Both the position numbers and the translations under genes were made by a program. A stretch of DNA of 64,000 nt, taken from NCBI GenBank assembly GCA_019448385.1, contig JAGTXO010000068.1:1-64000 (forward strand), in the 5' to 3' direction. Positions within the stretch are counted from its first letter, which is position 1; every line of letters begins with the position of its first letter. Under the pieces are notes generated by a model. That model did not search any database. It saw only the letters and a list, made by a program, of their open reading frames with translations, and was not told the DNA's origin. This stretch comes from Diacronema lutheri (Eukaryota; Haptophyta; Pavlovophyceae; Pavlovales; Pavlovaceae). Shown in pieces: positions 52,270 through 62,331 of this stretch.

Positions 52270-53538
52270 TCACCATTGGTTTGCGCCCAGCCTCTGCCGC
52301 TGCGGCGCTCCGCGCGCGGAGCTGGCGACGATGTCGTCGCCATTCACGGCGTCGCCGCCGTCAACGCTCTCGCCGCGGAGCTGCGCGTCGAGCTTGGCGC
52401 TGTCGGCCGCGCTGGCGCCCCACCTGCTCGCCGCCGCGCCGGCGCCGCCGTCGGGCGCGAGCGCGCCGTGCAGCCACGCGCTGCGCTCCACCGCGGGGCC
52501 GATGTGCGACGGCAGCTCGTAATACGCGAGCAGCTGCCGGAGCGACACGCCGCGCGCGCCGGCACGCTCGCTCGCCGATCCGCGGTCGCGGTCGCGCGGC
52601 GTGTCGCCGCCCTCACCGCCGCCGGCCGTGCCGACAGCCGCGGCTACGGCGGTGCCGGCGGTGGCGTTGGCGCGCGCTGCGACGTAACGCCACGCGCCCT
52701 TCGCGTCGTGCGAGCAGGGCAGCGACCCGCGCGACCATCGGATCGTCCCGTCCTTGCCGCACGTCAGCGCGGCGGCCGCGGCCGCGGGCGCGGCGCCCCG
52801 CTTCTTCGCCGCGGCCGCGGCGGCGTCCGCGTGCTGCGCAGCGGCGAGCAGCTCGGCGGCGACGCGCGGCGCTGCGCGCACGAGCGCAACGTTGAGGCGC
52901 TGCGCGGGAAAGGAAAGGGGAAGGAAAGGGGGAAAAGGGGGAAAGAGGGGGAAAGCGGGGGAAAAAGGGGGAAAAATGGGGAAAGCGGGGGAAAGGGGGG
53001 CGGTATGGTGAGCGGCCGGGAAGGGGAGGTCGAAAGGGGGCAAGGGGGAAGAAGGGGCAGGGTGAAGAAGGGGCAGGGGGAAAAGAAGGGGCAGGGCGAA
53101 GGGACTGCGCGGGGCGGCTGCTCCACTCACGCGGAGCGCGCGCTGCGTAATTCCAAAGGTGCGAAGCAGCTGAGGCGAGGCGGCGTCCCAACACGCCGCA
53201 CGCGCAGCAAACATGTCACGCGCGGCGCGCGGGTCGAGGGCGGCGGACGCGGCGGAGGCGGTCTGCAGCGCCCAGTCGTCGCCGAGCGGGAGCACCTCCG
53301 TGTTATGCGCGCCTGGCCGCGCCGCCGTGGGAGGGAGGGGAGGGGGAGGGGAGGGGGGGAGGGGGCGACACGGCGGTGCTGTGAACGGCGCGTGGCGGCT
53401 GCGCGAGGCGCGCAGCGCCAACGGCGGCGGGCAGCGCGAGCAGCACAGCACCCCCCCCCCCCCCCCTTTTTCCTTTTCCTCCCACGGCACGCACCCATCG
53501 TGTCTTTGGGCAACGCGAGCCCCCCCCCCCCCCCCCCG

Positions 53539-53575
<37 letters not shown>

Positions 53576-54216
53576 TTCCTCCCACGGCACGCACCCATCG
53601 TGTCTTTGGGCAACGCGAGCACGGACGCGTTGAAGTAACCGACGGTGAGAAGTGACAGCCCCGCCGTCACGCAGCCCACCGACCCGCCATCGGCAGGCCC
53701 CACCCTGCGCAGCTCGCCGTGCAACAGGTTGTGCAACGACGAGGCCCACCGCAGTCTCGTCGACGCGCAGACGAAGAGCGAGAAGCTGCGCGCGCCCTGC
53801 CCGCCCTCGCCAGCCGCCATCAACGGAAGGCGAAGTTGCACCTGCGCGCGCAAGACACGCGCCCGACGGCGCTGGCGGCTCGACGCGGGCAGGCGCAAGC
53901 GCAAGCGCGCGACGGCCGATTCGCCGCCAGCCAAAGCCCGTCAATCCCCTCCCCCCCCCCCCCCTCTTCCCCTTCCCCCTCCCCTCCTCCTCCCCTTCCC
54001 CTTCACCTTCCCCTTCGCCTCCTATCGGCCCGCCATCCTCACGCGCACCTGCCGCACGTAGTCAGCTGCGAGCGCATCGTCCGAATCGAGGCGGGTTGAG
54101 ATGTAACGGTCGGCGTGCTCGAGGCCCGCGAGCGACTCGCCCACCGCCTCGGACGCGAAGCGCAGCTGGGCTGCAAGCGCGGCGCGCAGGAGGAGGAGGG
54201 GGAGGAAAGGGGTAAA

Positions 54217-54253
<37 letters not shown>

Positions 54254-55427
54254 GCAGATGGGAGGGGCGGGCGCACCCACGCGCAGGAGAAGGAGAAGGG
54301 GAAAACGGTTAAACCTGGGGGTGGTGGTGGTGGGGGGGGGTGTGCAGATGGGGGGGGCGGGCGCACCCACGCGCCAGCGTGCGCGCGCGCTCGGCACCGC
54401 GCGCACCGGACACGGATCGGAGGAAGACAAGCTCGCGCGTGAAGAGGAGGAGGAAATGGCCGTGCGAGCGGAGGGACGCCACAAGCCGCCGCTGCACGTC
54501 CGCCGGCAGGGCCGGGTCGGCGTAGACGAGCCACAAAAAGGGCGCGGGCTGCGCGTGTCCGCAGCAGCCCTGCCGCTTGACTGACGGCACAGTCAGCCGA
54601 GTGAAGAGACGCAGCCGCGCCTCGACCAGCGCAGGCTGGCGCCCGCACCGCCGCGCGCACGGCCGCGCGCGCGGCGGCACGCGCGGCGCGCGGCGCGCAA
54701 CGGGGGGTGAGCGCGCGCGCGCGCGGCGGGCGCGCCACCGCGCGGGCGGCGCGCAGCGGCCGCCCGGCGCGCAGCCCGCCGCGCGCGGTGGCGCGGTGCA
54801 GCGCTGCGCGCGCACGAGGTTGGCCTGTCCCAGGAGCAGCGTCGTGACGAGCACGTGCACCGCGGACACGCCGCCGATCTCGAAGGCGTACTCGCGCAAC
54901 GGGCGGCGGGGCGCCTCCGCATCGGCGGATTCAAACTGCGCGTCGCCGCCGTCGTCATCCCAGTCCGCCTCGCCGTCGTCATCCCAGTCCGCCTCGCCGT
55001 CGTCATCCCAGTCCGCCTCGCCGTCGTGCGGCCCGTCGCCGTCCGACGGCGCCGACGCGGGCGCGTGTCGCACCGCGCCGGCGGGCAGCGCGACGCCGCC
55101 GTCGCGCAGGCGGGCGAGGCGCGCGTTCTCCTCGTAGGTGAGCCGCGCCTTGCGCAGCTCGGCCGCGTCGATGTCCACCACCTCGGCGCGCTCGCCCGCG
55201 CGCGCGGCGAGGAACGCGGCGCGCGACGGGAGCTCGACGCCCGAGCCGCCCGCGCTGCCGTCGGCGCCGGCGCCGGCCCACGGGCCGCCGCGCTGCAGCC
55301 GGATGTGCGCGTGCGCGCGGAACATCTGCAGGCTAGCCAACGCCACGTTCGCGGCGAGCACCGCGTAGAGGCACGGCCTCAGCGCGCGCCGGCCCGGCCA
55401 CCAGCGGCGTCGAGCCGGCGCCGCCAT
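52270..55427 (-). CDS. Type II membrane glycosyltransferase (putative rhamnosyltransferase family)
   Basis: Six exons (55427-54816, 54635-54407, 54170-54049, 53841-53595, 53312-53131, 52899-52270), about 673 residues. A signal anchor lies at residues 15-35 (LRPCLYAVLAANVALASLQM). An acidic tandem repeat (GEADWDDD x3) occurs near residue 125. The catalytic part resembles the 'putative rhamnosyl transferase' family: HVLVTTLLLGQANL|PALVEARLRLFTRL, APFLWLVYADPAL, then ISTRLDSDDALAADYVRQ, which contains the DxD-type metal/nucleotide-sugar site, followed by FSLFVCAS. Exon 4 onward is less conserved. Golgi location is likely. Donor sugar is not determined. Introns 2 and 4 contain long G or C runs. 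The start codon is 29 bp from the divergent SNRNP40 start. Confidence 0.72.
53443..53575. repeat. Long C-runs in intron 4 of the glycosyltransferase gene
   Basis: Two C-runs (+ strand) at about 53448-53466 and 53519-53574 are separated by a copy of the flanking sequence CCCACGGCACGCACCCATCG, which recurs at 53581 where it contains the donor. So the exon-intron junction has been duplicated here too. On the sense strand these are G-runs near the 5' splice site. Confidence 0.85.
54214..54253. repeat. G-run in intron 2 of the glycosyltransferase gene
   Basis: About 37 consecutive G on + (C on the sense strand) lie near the 3' splice site, with a related flank (GGGCGGGCGCACCCACGCG) repeated at about 54266 and 54355. 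Confidence 0.85.
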
Positions 55428-55456
55428 CGCGGTTTGGCGCGCGACGCGCGTGCGGC

Positions 55457-56925
55457 ATGATGGTGCCGGGCGACAAGCGGCACCTCGGGCACGAGCCGCC
55501 GGGCGCGAGCTCGACCGAGCTGGTCGTGGCGGCGAAGAAGCCGCGGTGCGATGGCGCGCTCGTCAGCGCACCCGGCGGCGGCGGCACGCTCAGCGTGCCG
55601 GGCGGCAGCGTGCCGCGCACGTCCGACCTCGCCGCGCCGATCATGCAGCTGAGCGGGCACGCGGGCGAGGTCCTTACAGCGCGCTTCTCGCCGTGCGGCG
55701 CGTTCCTCGCGACGGCGGGCTTCGACAAGGAGCTCCTCCTCTGGCAGACCTTTGGCGACTGCCGCAACTACTGCACGCTGCGCGCGCACGGCAAGGCGGT
55801 GCTGCAGCTCGCGTGGGGCGTCGACTCGACGCTCCTCTATTCGGCCGGCGCGGACAAGACGCTCGTCGCGTGGGACGCGGAGTACGGCGAGCGGGTGGCG
55901 CGACTGACGGGGCACACCTCACACGTGAACAGCGTCGCCGCCGCGCGAGGAGCGCGCGGCATGATCGCCAGCGGGTGCGCGCGCCCGCGCACCGCGCGCC
56001 CGCGCACCGCGGCGCGTGCCGCGCTCGAGCACGCGGCAGCGCGCACCGACATTCCGCCGCCCGGCGCGAGGCGCCGTGCGCCCGCCGTTGTACCCTCCTG
56101 CACCCACCCTGCGCAGCTCGGACGACTGCTCGTGCCGCGTGTGGGATGCGCGCGTGCGCTCGTGCGTGCAGCGGGTCGGCACGCGCTTCCAGACCCTCGC
56201 GGTCGAGCTCTCGGCGGACGGCGGGCGGCTTTTTGCGGGCGGGCTAGACAACGTCGTGCGCGTCTTCGACCTGCGCAGAGCCGACAACGTCGAGTCCGCC
56301 GTGATCGCGCTCGCCGGCCATGCTGATTCGATCACCGGTGCGCGCGCACGTCCGGGCCGTCCGAGCCCGCCGGCACGGGTGGGCGCCACGGCGGCGCCGC
56401 GCGCCCGCCGCTCGCCGGCCGGCCGCGCGGCGCGCGAGCGCGGTCCCGCCGCGCTCTGGCGGCTGGGCGAGCCGCGCAGCCAACGCCACCGCCAACGCCG
56501 CCGCCGCCGCCGCCGCCGATCCCCGCCGCCCCCGCCGCCGCGCAGGTCTGCGCCTCAGCCCGGACGGCGCGCACATCCTGTCGACGGCGATGGACTCAAC
56601 AGTTCGCTCGTGGGACGTGCGCCCGTTCGTGCCGGCGGGCGCGGACGGCTCGGACGGGCGCGGTGTGCGTGTGTACGCCGGCGCGGTGCACAACTTCGAG
56701 AAGAACCTGATTCGCTGCGCATGGGCGCCGGATGGCGCGCGCGTCGCGAGCGGCTCGGCCGACCGGTGCGTCTACGTGTGGGACGTGCCGTCGAGCCGCA
56801 TGCTCTACAAGCTGCCCGGGCACAAGGGGAGCGTCAACGAGGTGGACTTTCACCCGACGCAGCCGATCATCGCGAGCTGCTCGTCCGACAAGACGGTCTA
56901 TCTCGGCGAGATTGAGGCGAGCTGA
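55457..56925 (+). CDS. SNRNP40: U5 snRNP 40-kDa WD40 protein
   Basis: Exons 55457-55974, 56117-56337 and 56546-56925, 372 residues, close to the human length. It is a seven-bladed WD40 propeller of the U5 snRNP that contacts Prp8. Matches run throughout: APIMQLSGHAGEVLTARFSP, DKTLVAWDAEYGERVARLTG, the junction IASG|SDDCSCRVWD, GHADSITG|LRLSPDGAHIL, MDSTVRSWDVRPF, NFEKNLIRCAWAPDG, YKLPGHKGSVNEVDFHP and the end DKTVYLGEIEAS. Both introns use GTGCGC donors. It converges with SF3B5, another spliceosomal subunit (176 bp between stops). Confidence 0.95.
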
Positions 56926-57101
56926 CGCGCCCGCGCGCCTTGCTCGGGTTGGCCGTCCGGGAGCGGACTGCGGCCGTGTGCGCGAGGTCGGCGGAAAATG
57001 GGCGCGGCCATCCTACACCGTCCGAGCGCGAGTCGACGCCAGCTAGTGCGCCAGCCGCGCTCGGCCCGAGGCGGAGCGCCCTCACGAACGAGATGCGCCA
57101 C

Positions 57102-57371
57102 TCACTCCTTCTGCACGGGCGGTGGCCCGCAGGGCTGGATCATCCGTTGCATGCACTCGAAGCGCACGCGCCCGTAGCTCTCGCCCTCCGCCACAGCGAA
57201 GTAGTGCAGCATCGACGGCCGCCCGATGTAGCACGCGTACGAGTCGCGATGCTGGTTGACGGCCCATTCGTGCTTGGTCATGTCCGCGTGGCCGGTGCCG
57301 ACGTGCTTCGACTGCAGGTGCTCGAGCTGCGAGTTGATCGAGAAGCGGTCGCTCGCGCGCATCTCCGCCAT
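57102..57371 (-). CDS. SF3B5: Splicing factor 3B subunit 5
   Basis: Intronless, 89 residues, full length for the family (human 86). SF3B5 (SF3b10) sits in the U2 snRNP SF3b complex next to SF3B1 and helps branch-site recognition. The sequence is highly conserved: SINSQLEHLQSKHVGTGHAD, EWAVNQHRDSYACYIG, LHYFAVAEGESYGRVRFECM and the C-terminal MIQPCGPPP. The start ATG is 84 bp from that of the divergent lipase gene. Confidence 0.97.
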   Translation of the reverse strand: MAEMRASDRFSINSQLEHLQSKHVGTGHADMTKHEWAVNQHRDSYACYIGRPSMLHYFAVAEGESYGRVRFECMQRMIQPCGPPPVQKE

Positions 57372-57455
57372 TGCGCGCGCCGCGCCCGCCCAGCGAGAGG
57401 GCGCCCTCGCGGCGTGGGCGCGCTTTTGAAACGGGGCGTCAGCGCGCGAATAATA

Positions 57456-57898
57456 ATGGGGCCCTGTGGGCCTCGCGGCGCGATCGCGCGTGCGCTGCCG
57501 TGGGTACTGCTCCTCGCGGCGGGGCGGCCGCGCGCCGCGCCGACCGTGCCGACGCTGTGCGCACGCAATCCGGCGGCGTGCGAACCCGTCGTCCTCGTGC
57601 CCGGCCTGATGAGCAGCCGTCTCTACCGCGTGAACGCGTCGCGCAACACGGACGTCCTGAACGGCGGCACTCCGCCGCCCGTGCACGAGCGCATCTGGCT
57701 GCCACCTTTTGCTCGGCTGACGTGGGCGAGCGCAATGTTCAACACGCCCGAGCACAAGGCGTGGATCGGCGAGCTCATGTCGTACGAGGCTGAGGGCGTG
57801 CGCGTCGAGCCCGATCGGGGCAACCACGGGCTCAAGGGCGTCGCGTGCGTCCTCAAGGTCGAGGACAAGAAGTGCAAGATGGAGGCGAAGGCGCGCAG

Positions 57899-57929
<31 letters not shown>

Positions 57930-60900
57930 CGACCGGCGCGCCGCGCGCGCGCCGCGCCGCGCGCCGCGCCGCGCGCCGGCGCCGACGCGGCGCCGCGCGC
58001 GCCGCCTTTCGGCGCTGCGCGCAGGTCTTCTGGGACCTGATCCGCGAGCTCGAGCGCGTGGGCTACCGCGCGGGCCACGAGCTCTTCGCTGTGCCATACG
58101 ATTGGCGCCGGCGGCCGCAGCAGAACACGTTTTGCGCCGAGCTCGCCGCGGCGCTCCGCCGCGCGACGAGCGCGGACGGCGCCGCCGGCCCGCCGCGGCA
58201 CGGCGGCGCGCACATCGTCGCGCATTCGCTCGGCGCGTTGCAGACGCTGCACTGCCTCAACGCCGCCTTCGGCCTCGCCGAAATTGGCCTCGTCCGCTCC
58301 TTCGTCGCGATCGCCGCCCCTTTTGGCGGCTCGCCCAAGTCCCTCAAGACGCTCTTCTCCGGGGCCGAGGTCCTCTCGCGGTCAGCCGCCGCACGCGCGG
58401 CGCGCGCGGCGGAGGCGGCGTCGTGGCCGCGCGCGGCGGGGGCGGCGTGGTGGCCGCGCGCGGCGGGGGCGGCGTGGTGGCCGCGCGCGGTGGAGGCGGC
58501 GTGGTGGCCGCGCGCGGTGGGGGCGGCGTGGTGGCCGCGCGCGGAGGGGGCGGCGTGGTGGCCGCGCGCGGCGCGTGTGCGCGCGCCGCGCCGCGCCGCG
58601 CCGCGCCGCGCCGCGCCGTAACGCCGTAACGCCGCGTCCGCCGCCGCGCCACCGAGCCGCGTGCGTGACCGTTCGCGTGAGCGCCGTGTGTGCCGCTTCA
58701 CTAGGTGCAACGCTCCGACGCTTCCCGACAGTCCCCGCCTCCCGACAGTCCCCGCCTGCCGACAGTCCCCACCCGCCACCCACTGGGCAGTGGGTACACC
58801 AGCCGCCACCCACCCGCCCTCACCCATCCGCGTGCCCAATCCCCCCCCCCCCCCCCCCTCCCCTCCCCTTCCCCCCCTGCTTCCCGCAGCTACATCCTCA
58901 CCGACCGCGAGACGCGCGACCTGGCGCGCGAGATGGACTCGGCGTACATGCTGCTGCCCCACCCGCGCATCTGGGCGGAGCACGCCGTGCTGCTCACGCC
59001 CGCGGACGGCGCGCGCGTCGAGGCGCCGACCGCGCGGCTCGGCGGCGCCGCGCCGCCGTCCGCGGACGGCGGCGCGGCCGCGCGCGCGACGGGCGAGGCG
59101 CCGCACGAGGGCGCGGGCGTGCGCGGCTGTCCCGCGCCGCCGTTACCGCCGTTACCGCCGTTACCGCCGTTACCGCCGCTCCTGTCGCGGCCGTGGGGCG
59201 CGGCCAGCGCGGGCGGAGGCGGGCGCGGCGGCGGGAGCGGCGGCGCGGGCGGCGACACGGCGGCAGGCGGAGGCGAAGGCGGCGTGTGCGCGGCGCGCGC
59301 AGCGGCCGCCGCGCCGCCGGCCGGACCCGCGCCCGCCGGCTCGGTGCAGCAGTCGCACCCGCTCGCCCGCGCGGCCGACGCACCAATAACGGCGGCGTCC
59401 GGCGCGGACAGCGCGGCGCGTGAGGCGCGGCGGGCGCGAGACACGGGCGCGGCGCCGCCAGCGGCCACCGCCGCCGCCGCCGCCGCCGCGGCCACGGCGG
59501 CGGCGGCGCAGCCGCGGCTGGTCAACACCGTCTTCGCGCCGCCGCGCGCGCCCGCCGCGTGCGCGCCCCCGGCCGGCGCGCACGCCGCCGCCGCCGCCGC
59601 CTCCACCTCCGCCGCGCTGGCGCCGGACCCCGCGGCCAGCGGCCAACCAGTCGACGCGTTTCAACCGAATGCATCGGCGTACCGGACGCTCTTTGAGCGG
59701 ATTGAGCGCGGCGCGATGCGCTGGGGCTGCCGCCGCGAGAGCCTCCTCGAGCTGCACGAGGCGGCGGTCGGTGCTCTCGACGTTTGGCGCGCGCCGCCGG
59801 TGCGCGCGCGCCGCGCCGCTTTGCGGCCTCTCAGGCGCAGCACGCCATGCCGCACGAGCGGCATGTTGCGGCCTCTCATGCGCAGCACGCCATGCCGCAC
59901 GAGCGGCATGTTGCGGCCTCTCATGCGCAGCACGCCATGCCGCACGAGCGCCATGTTGCGGCCTCTCATGCGCAGCACGCCATGCCGCACGAGCGCCATG
60001 TTGCGGCCTCTCATGCGCAGCACGCCCCGCCCCGCCCCGCCCCTCGCCCCGCCCGCCCCTCGCGCCGCCCCGCGTGCGCCCCGCGCGCGTGCAGGTGCCC
60101 GTCGTGTGCGTCGTCGGGACGGGCGAGCCGACGCCATCGCAATATGCCTACCGACAGCCATGGCCGTCGTGCATGGACGAGGACGCCACGACGAGCGCGT
60201 ACGCCGCCTGCCGCACGCGCCGCATGCGCCGTGCGCCGAGCCCCGCCCGTTGCGATGGCCCCGCCCGCCAGCCGCTCCGGCGCCAACTTGCCAACCCGTC
60301 GCGATGGCCCCGCCCGCCAGCCGCTCCGGCGCCAACTTGCCAACCCGTCGCGATGCGCGCGCATCACGCCGCACCCGGCGCGCCGCGCCGCGCCCGACCG
60401 CTCGGCGCGCGCGCGCGCGTGCGGTGCTGCAACCCCCCTTCCCGCCCATATTTCAATTGAGGCGCTCACGCGCTGCACGCCCCTCGCCCGCGCGCGTCCC
60501 GCAGCTTCGTCGACGGCGACTCGACGGTGCCTCGCATCTCGATGGAGGCGGTCTGCCTCTCCTGGCGCGCGCAGCGCGCGTGCCACGCGCCGCTCTCGTC
60601 CGCGCGGCCGCACAAGTTCTCGCCCGCCGCGACCGCGTCCCCTCGTGCGACCGCGGCACCACGCACGGGCGGCGGCGGCGGCGGCGGGGGCGGTGGCGGC
60701 GGCCGCGGCGGCGGCGGTGGCGGTGGCGACGAGCAGCCCGCGCCCGCCGCCGACGAGGGCGGCAGCGGTGCGGGTGGCGAGTGCGTCGCCCTGGTCGAAC
60801 TGAACTGCCACCAACCGGACATGCATTCCGAGGACCAGCCGCGCGGCGCTGACCACTGCCCGGACTTTCACCAGCGCATCCTGGGCGAGCGCTGCCGCGA

Positions 60901-62161
60901 CGCGCGCGCGCGCGCGCGCGCGCCGCATCCGTCAAGCGCGTCGCGCGACCCGCCCAAACCCCGGGCTCGCCCACCCCCCGGGTTGCTCCGCGCGATATCC
61001 CGCGCCGCGCGTGCGGCCGCACGCGCGCCGAGCGCGCCAAACCCGCAAACCCGTCCCCACCCCCCCCCCCCCCCCCCGTCCCATTCCGCGGCCGCTCGGC
61101 AGGCAAGCGGCCGCTGATCGACCTCGTCGTCACAACGGTGGTCGACGCGGAGCGGTTGACGGGGACGCACAACCGCGCGCAGGCCGCGCTCCGCCGCGCG
61201 ACCGAATTGGGCGTGTGGTTCCAGGGCCGTGCGCGCCGCCTGCACGGCGCGTGGGACAAGCAGCTGCGCACGCACGCGCTGAGCGAAGAGGCGGCGGCGG
61301 CGCTCGCGGCGCAGCAGCAGCAGCAGCAGCAGCAGCAGCGGCCGGCGGGCGCGGCACGCGGCGCGGAGCCCGCGCGCTTCGACGCGGACGGCCTCGCGCG
61401 CGCGTGGGCGGCGATGCACGATGAGGGACGGCACGCGGCCGTCACCGCGTCACTGCACGCGCTGCAGGTGCGGACGAGGCCGCCGCCGCCGAGCAGCGCG
61501 CGCGCCGCGCGCGCCTCGCGGCGGTGCGCGAGCGCGGCGCACCGGGGCTGGGCACAGAGGAGCGCGCTCACGCCGCGGCCCTGCGCCCGCGCGCCCGCCG
61601 CCCGCGCAGGTCTGGGCGGGTACGGCCGCCGGCGGCCCGGCACGGCGGCCGGCGGCGATCGACGCGGCGGCCGCGGCGCGCGCGCTGCGCGAGGGCGTCG
61701 CGGCGTACCGCGCGGCGGCGCGCGAGCTCGACGCGCAGCTGCGCGCGCTGCACGCCGCGTGCGCCGCGTGGCGCGCGCGCGCCGCTCGCGACGCGGGCAC
61801 GGCCGCGCGCGGAGCGAGCGGCGGCGCGGCCGCTGGCGACGGCGGCGCGCGCGCGCCGCGCGCGCGGCGGAGCGCGGGGGCGCTCGCCGACGCGGAGGCG
61901 GCGCAGGCCGGCGGCGCGGCCGGCGCGGCCGCCGAGTACGAGCTCGGCGCGCCGCGCGCGCACGCGCGCGCGACGGAGCGCTCGCGCGAGCGGACCGTCG
62001 GGCACGCCGAGCGGCTGCTGCTCGAGCGCGCGTGCGGCGCAAGCCCGCTGAGCGCGCGCAGCGGCGATGGTGCGCGCCAACTCCTTGCGCTGCACGGCTC
62101 GCTGCTCCGCTACGGCGCCGCGCTCGACGTCGCGCACGACGAGCTCGCGCGCGGCGCGTGA
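57456..62161 (+). CDS. LCAT/PDAT-family lipase/acyltransferase with long C-terminal extension
   Basis: Seven exons by my model (57456-57890, 58025-58380, 58890-59799, 60095-60168, 60505-60884, 61103-61467, 61610-62161), about 1,023 residues. Signal peptide at the N-terminus. Lipase features: VVLVPGLMSSRLYR (oxyanion region), PYDWRRRP, nucleophile Ser in AHIVAHSLGALQTL, then VPVVCVVGTGEPTPSQYAYR, the catalytic Asp in FVDGDSTVP and a candidate His in GADHCPDFH. This is the order in lecithin:cholesterol and phospholipid:diacylglycerol acyltransferases. A 270-residue low-complexity insert lies in exon 3. Introns 1 and 5 need GC donors (AAG|GCGCGC, CTGG|GCGAGC). Intron 4's donor could also be 3 bp earlier. 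The C-terminal exons 6-7 (LIDLVVTTVVDAERLTG, helical) are joined by phase only; they could be a separate gene. Confidence 0.7.
58425..58575. repeat. Intronic tandem repeat (GGCGGCGTGGTGGCCGCGCG)
   Basis: About six copies of a 24-bp GC-rich unit in intron 2 of the LCAT-type gene, followed by short CCCGACAGTCCCCGCCT repeats (58725-58770) and a C-run before the acceptor. Confidence 0.82.
59822..60022. repeat. Intronic 45-bp minisatellite in the LCAT-type gene
   Basis: Four to five copies of a 45-bp unit (GCGGCCTCTCATGCGCAGCA start) fill most of intron 3. The unit contains GCCGCACGAGCGGC, able to form a small hairpin. Confidence 0.9.
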
Positions 62162-62331
62162 AGGCGGCGAGCCAGGCTTCCATGATTTTTCAAATCGATT
62201 CTTCTGAAGATCACTCTCGCGCCTTCGCACCTCTCATCAACGTGCGGGTCGCATCTGGTTGGTTGAGCCCAGAGTTGCCCCTCACGCGCGAGGGTTCACG
62301 CGGAGACGCGCGAGTGCGCGCCGCGCGGGGG

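Noticed and set aside
683-62161. Apparent enrichment for introns that are multiples of three and stop-free (several exactly 111 bp).
   Set aside because: Of the 43 introns placed, about 15 are multiples of three, which is the one third expected by chance. Lack of stops follows from GC-only sequence. Four introns of 111 bp may simply reflect a common short-intron length.
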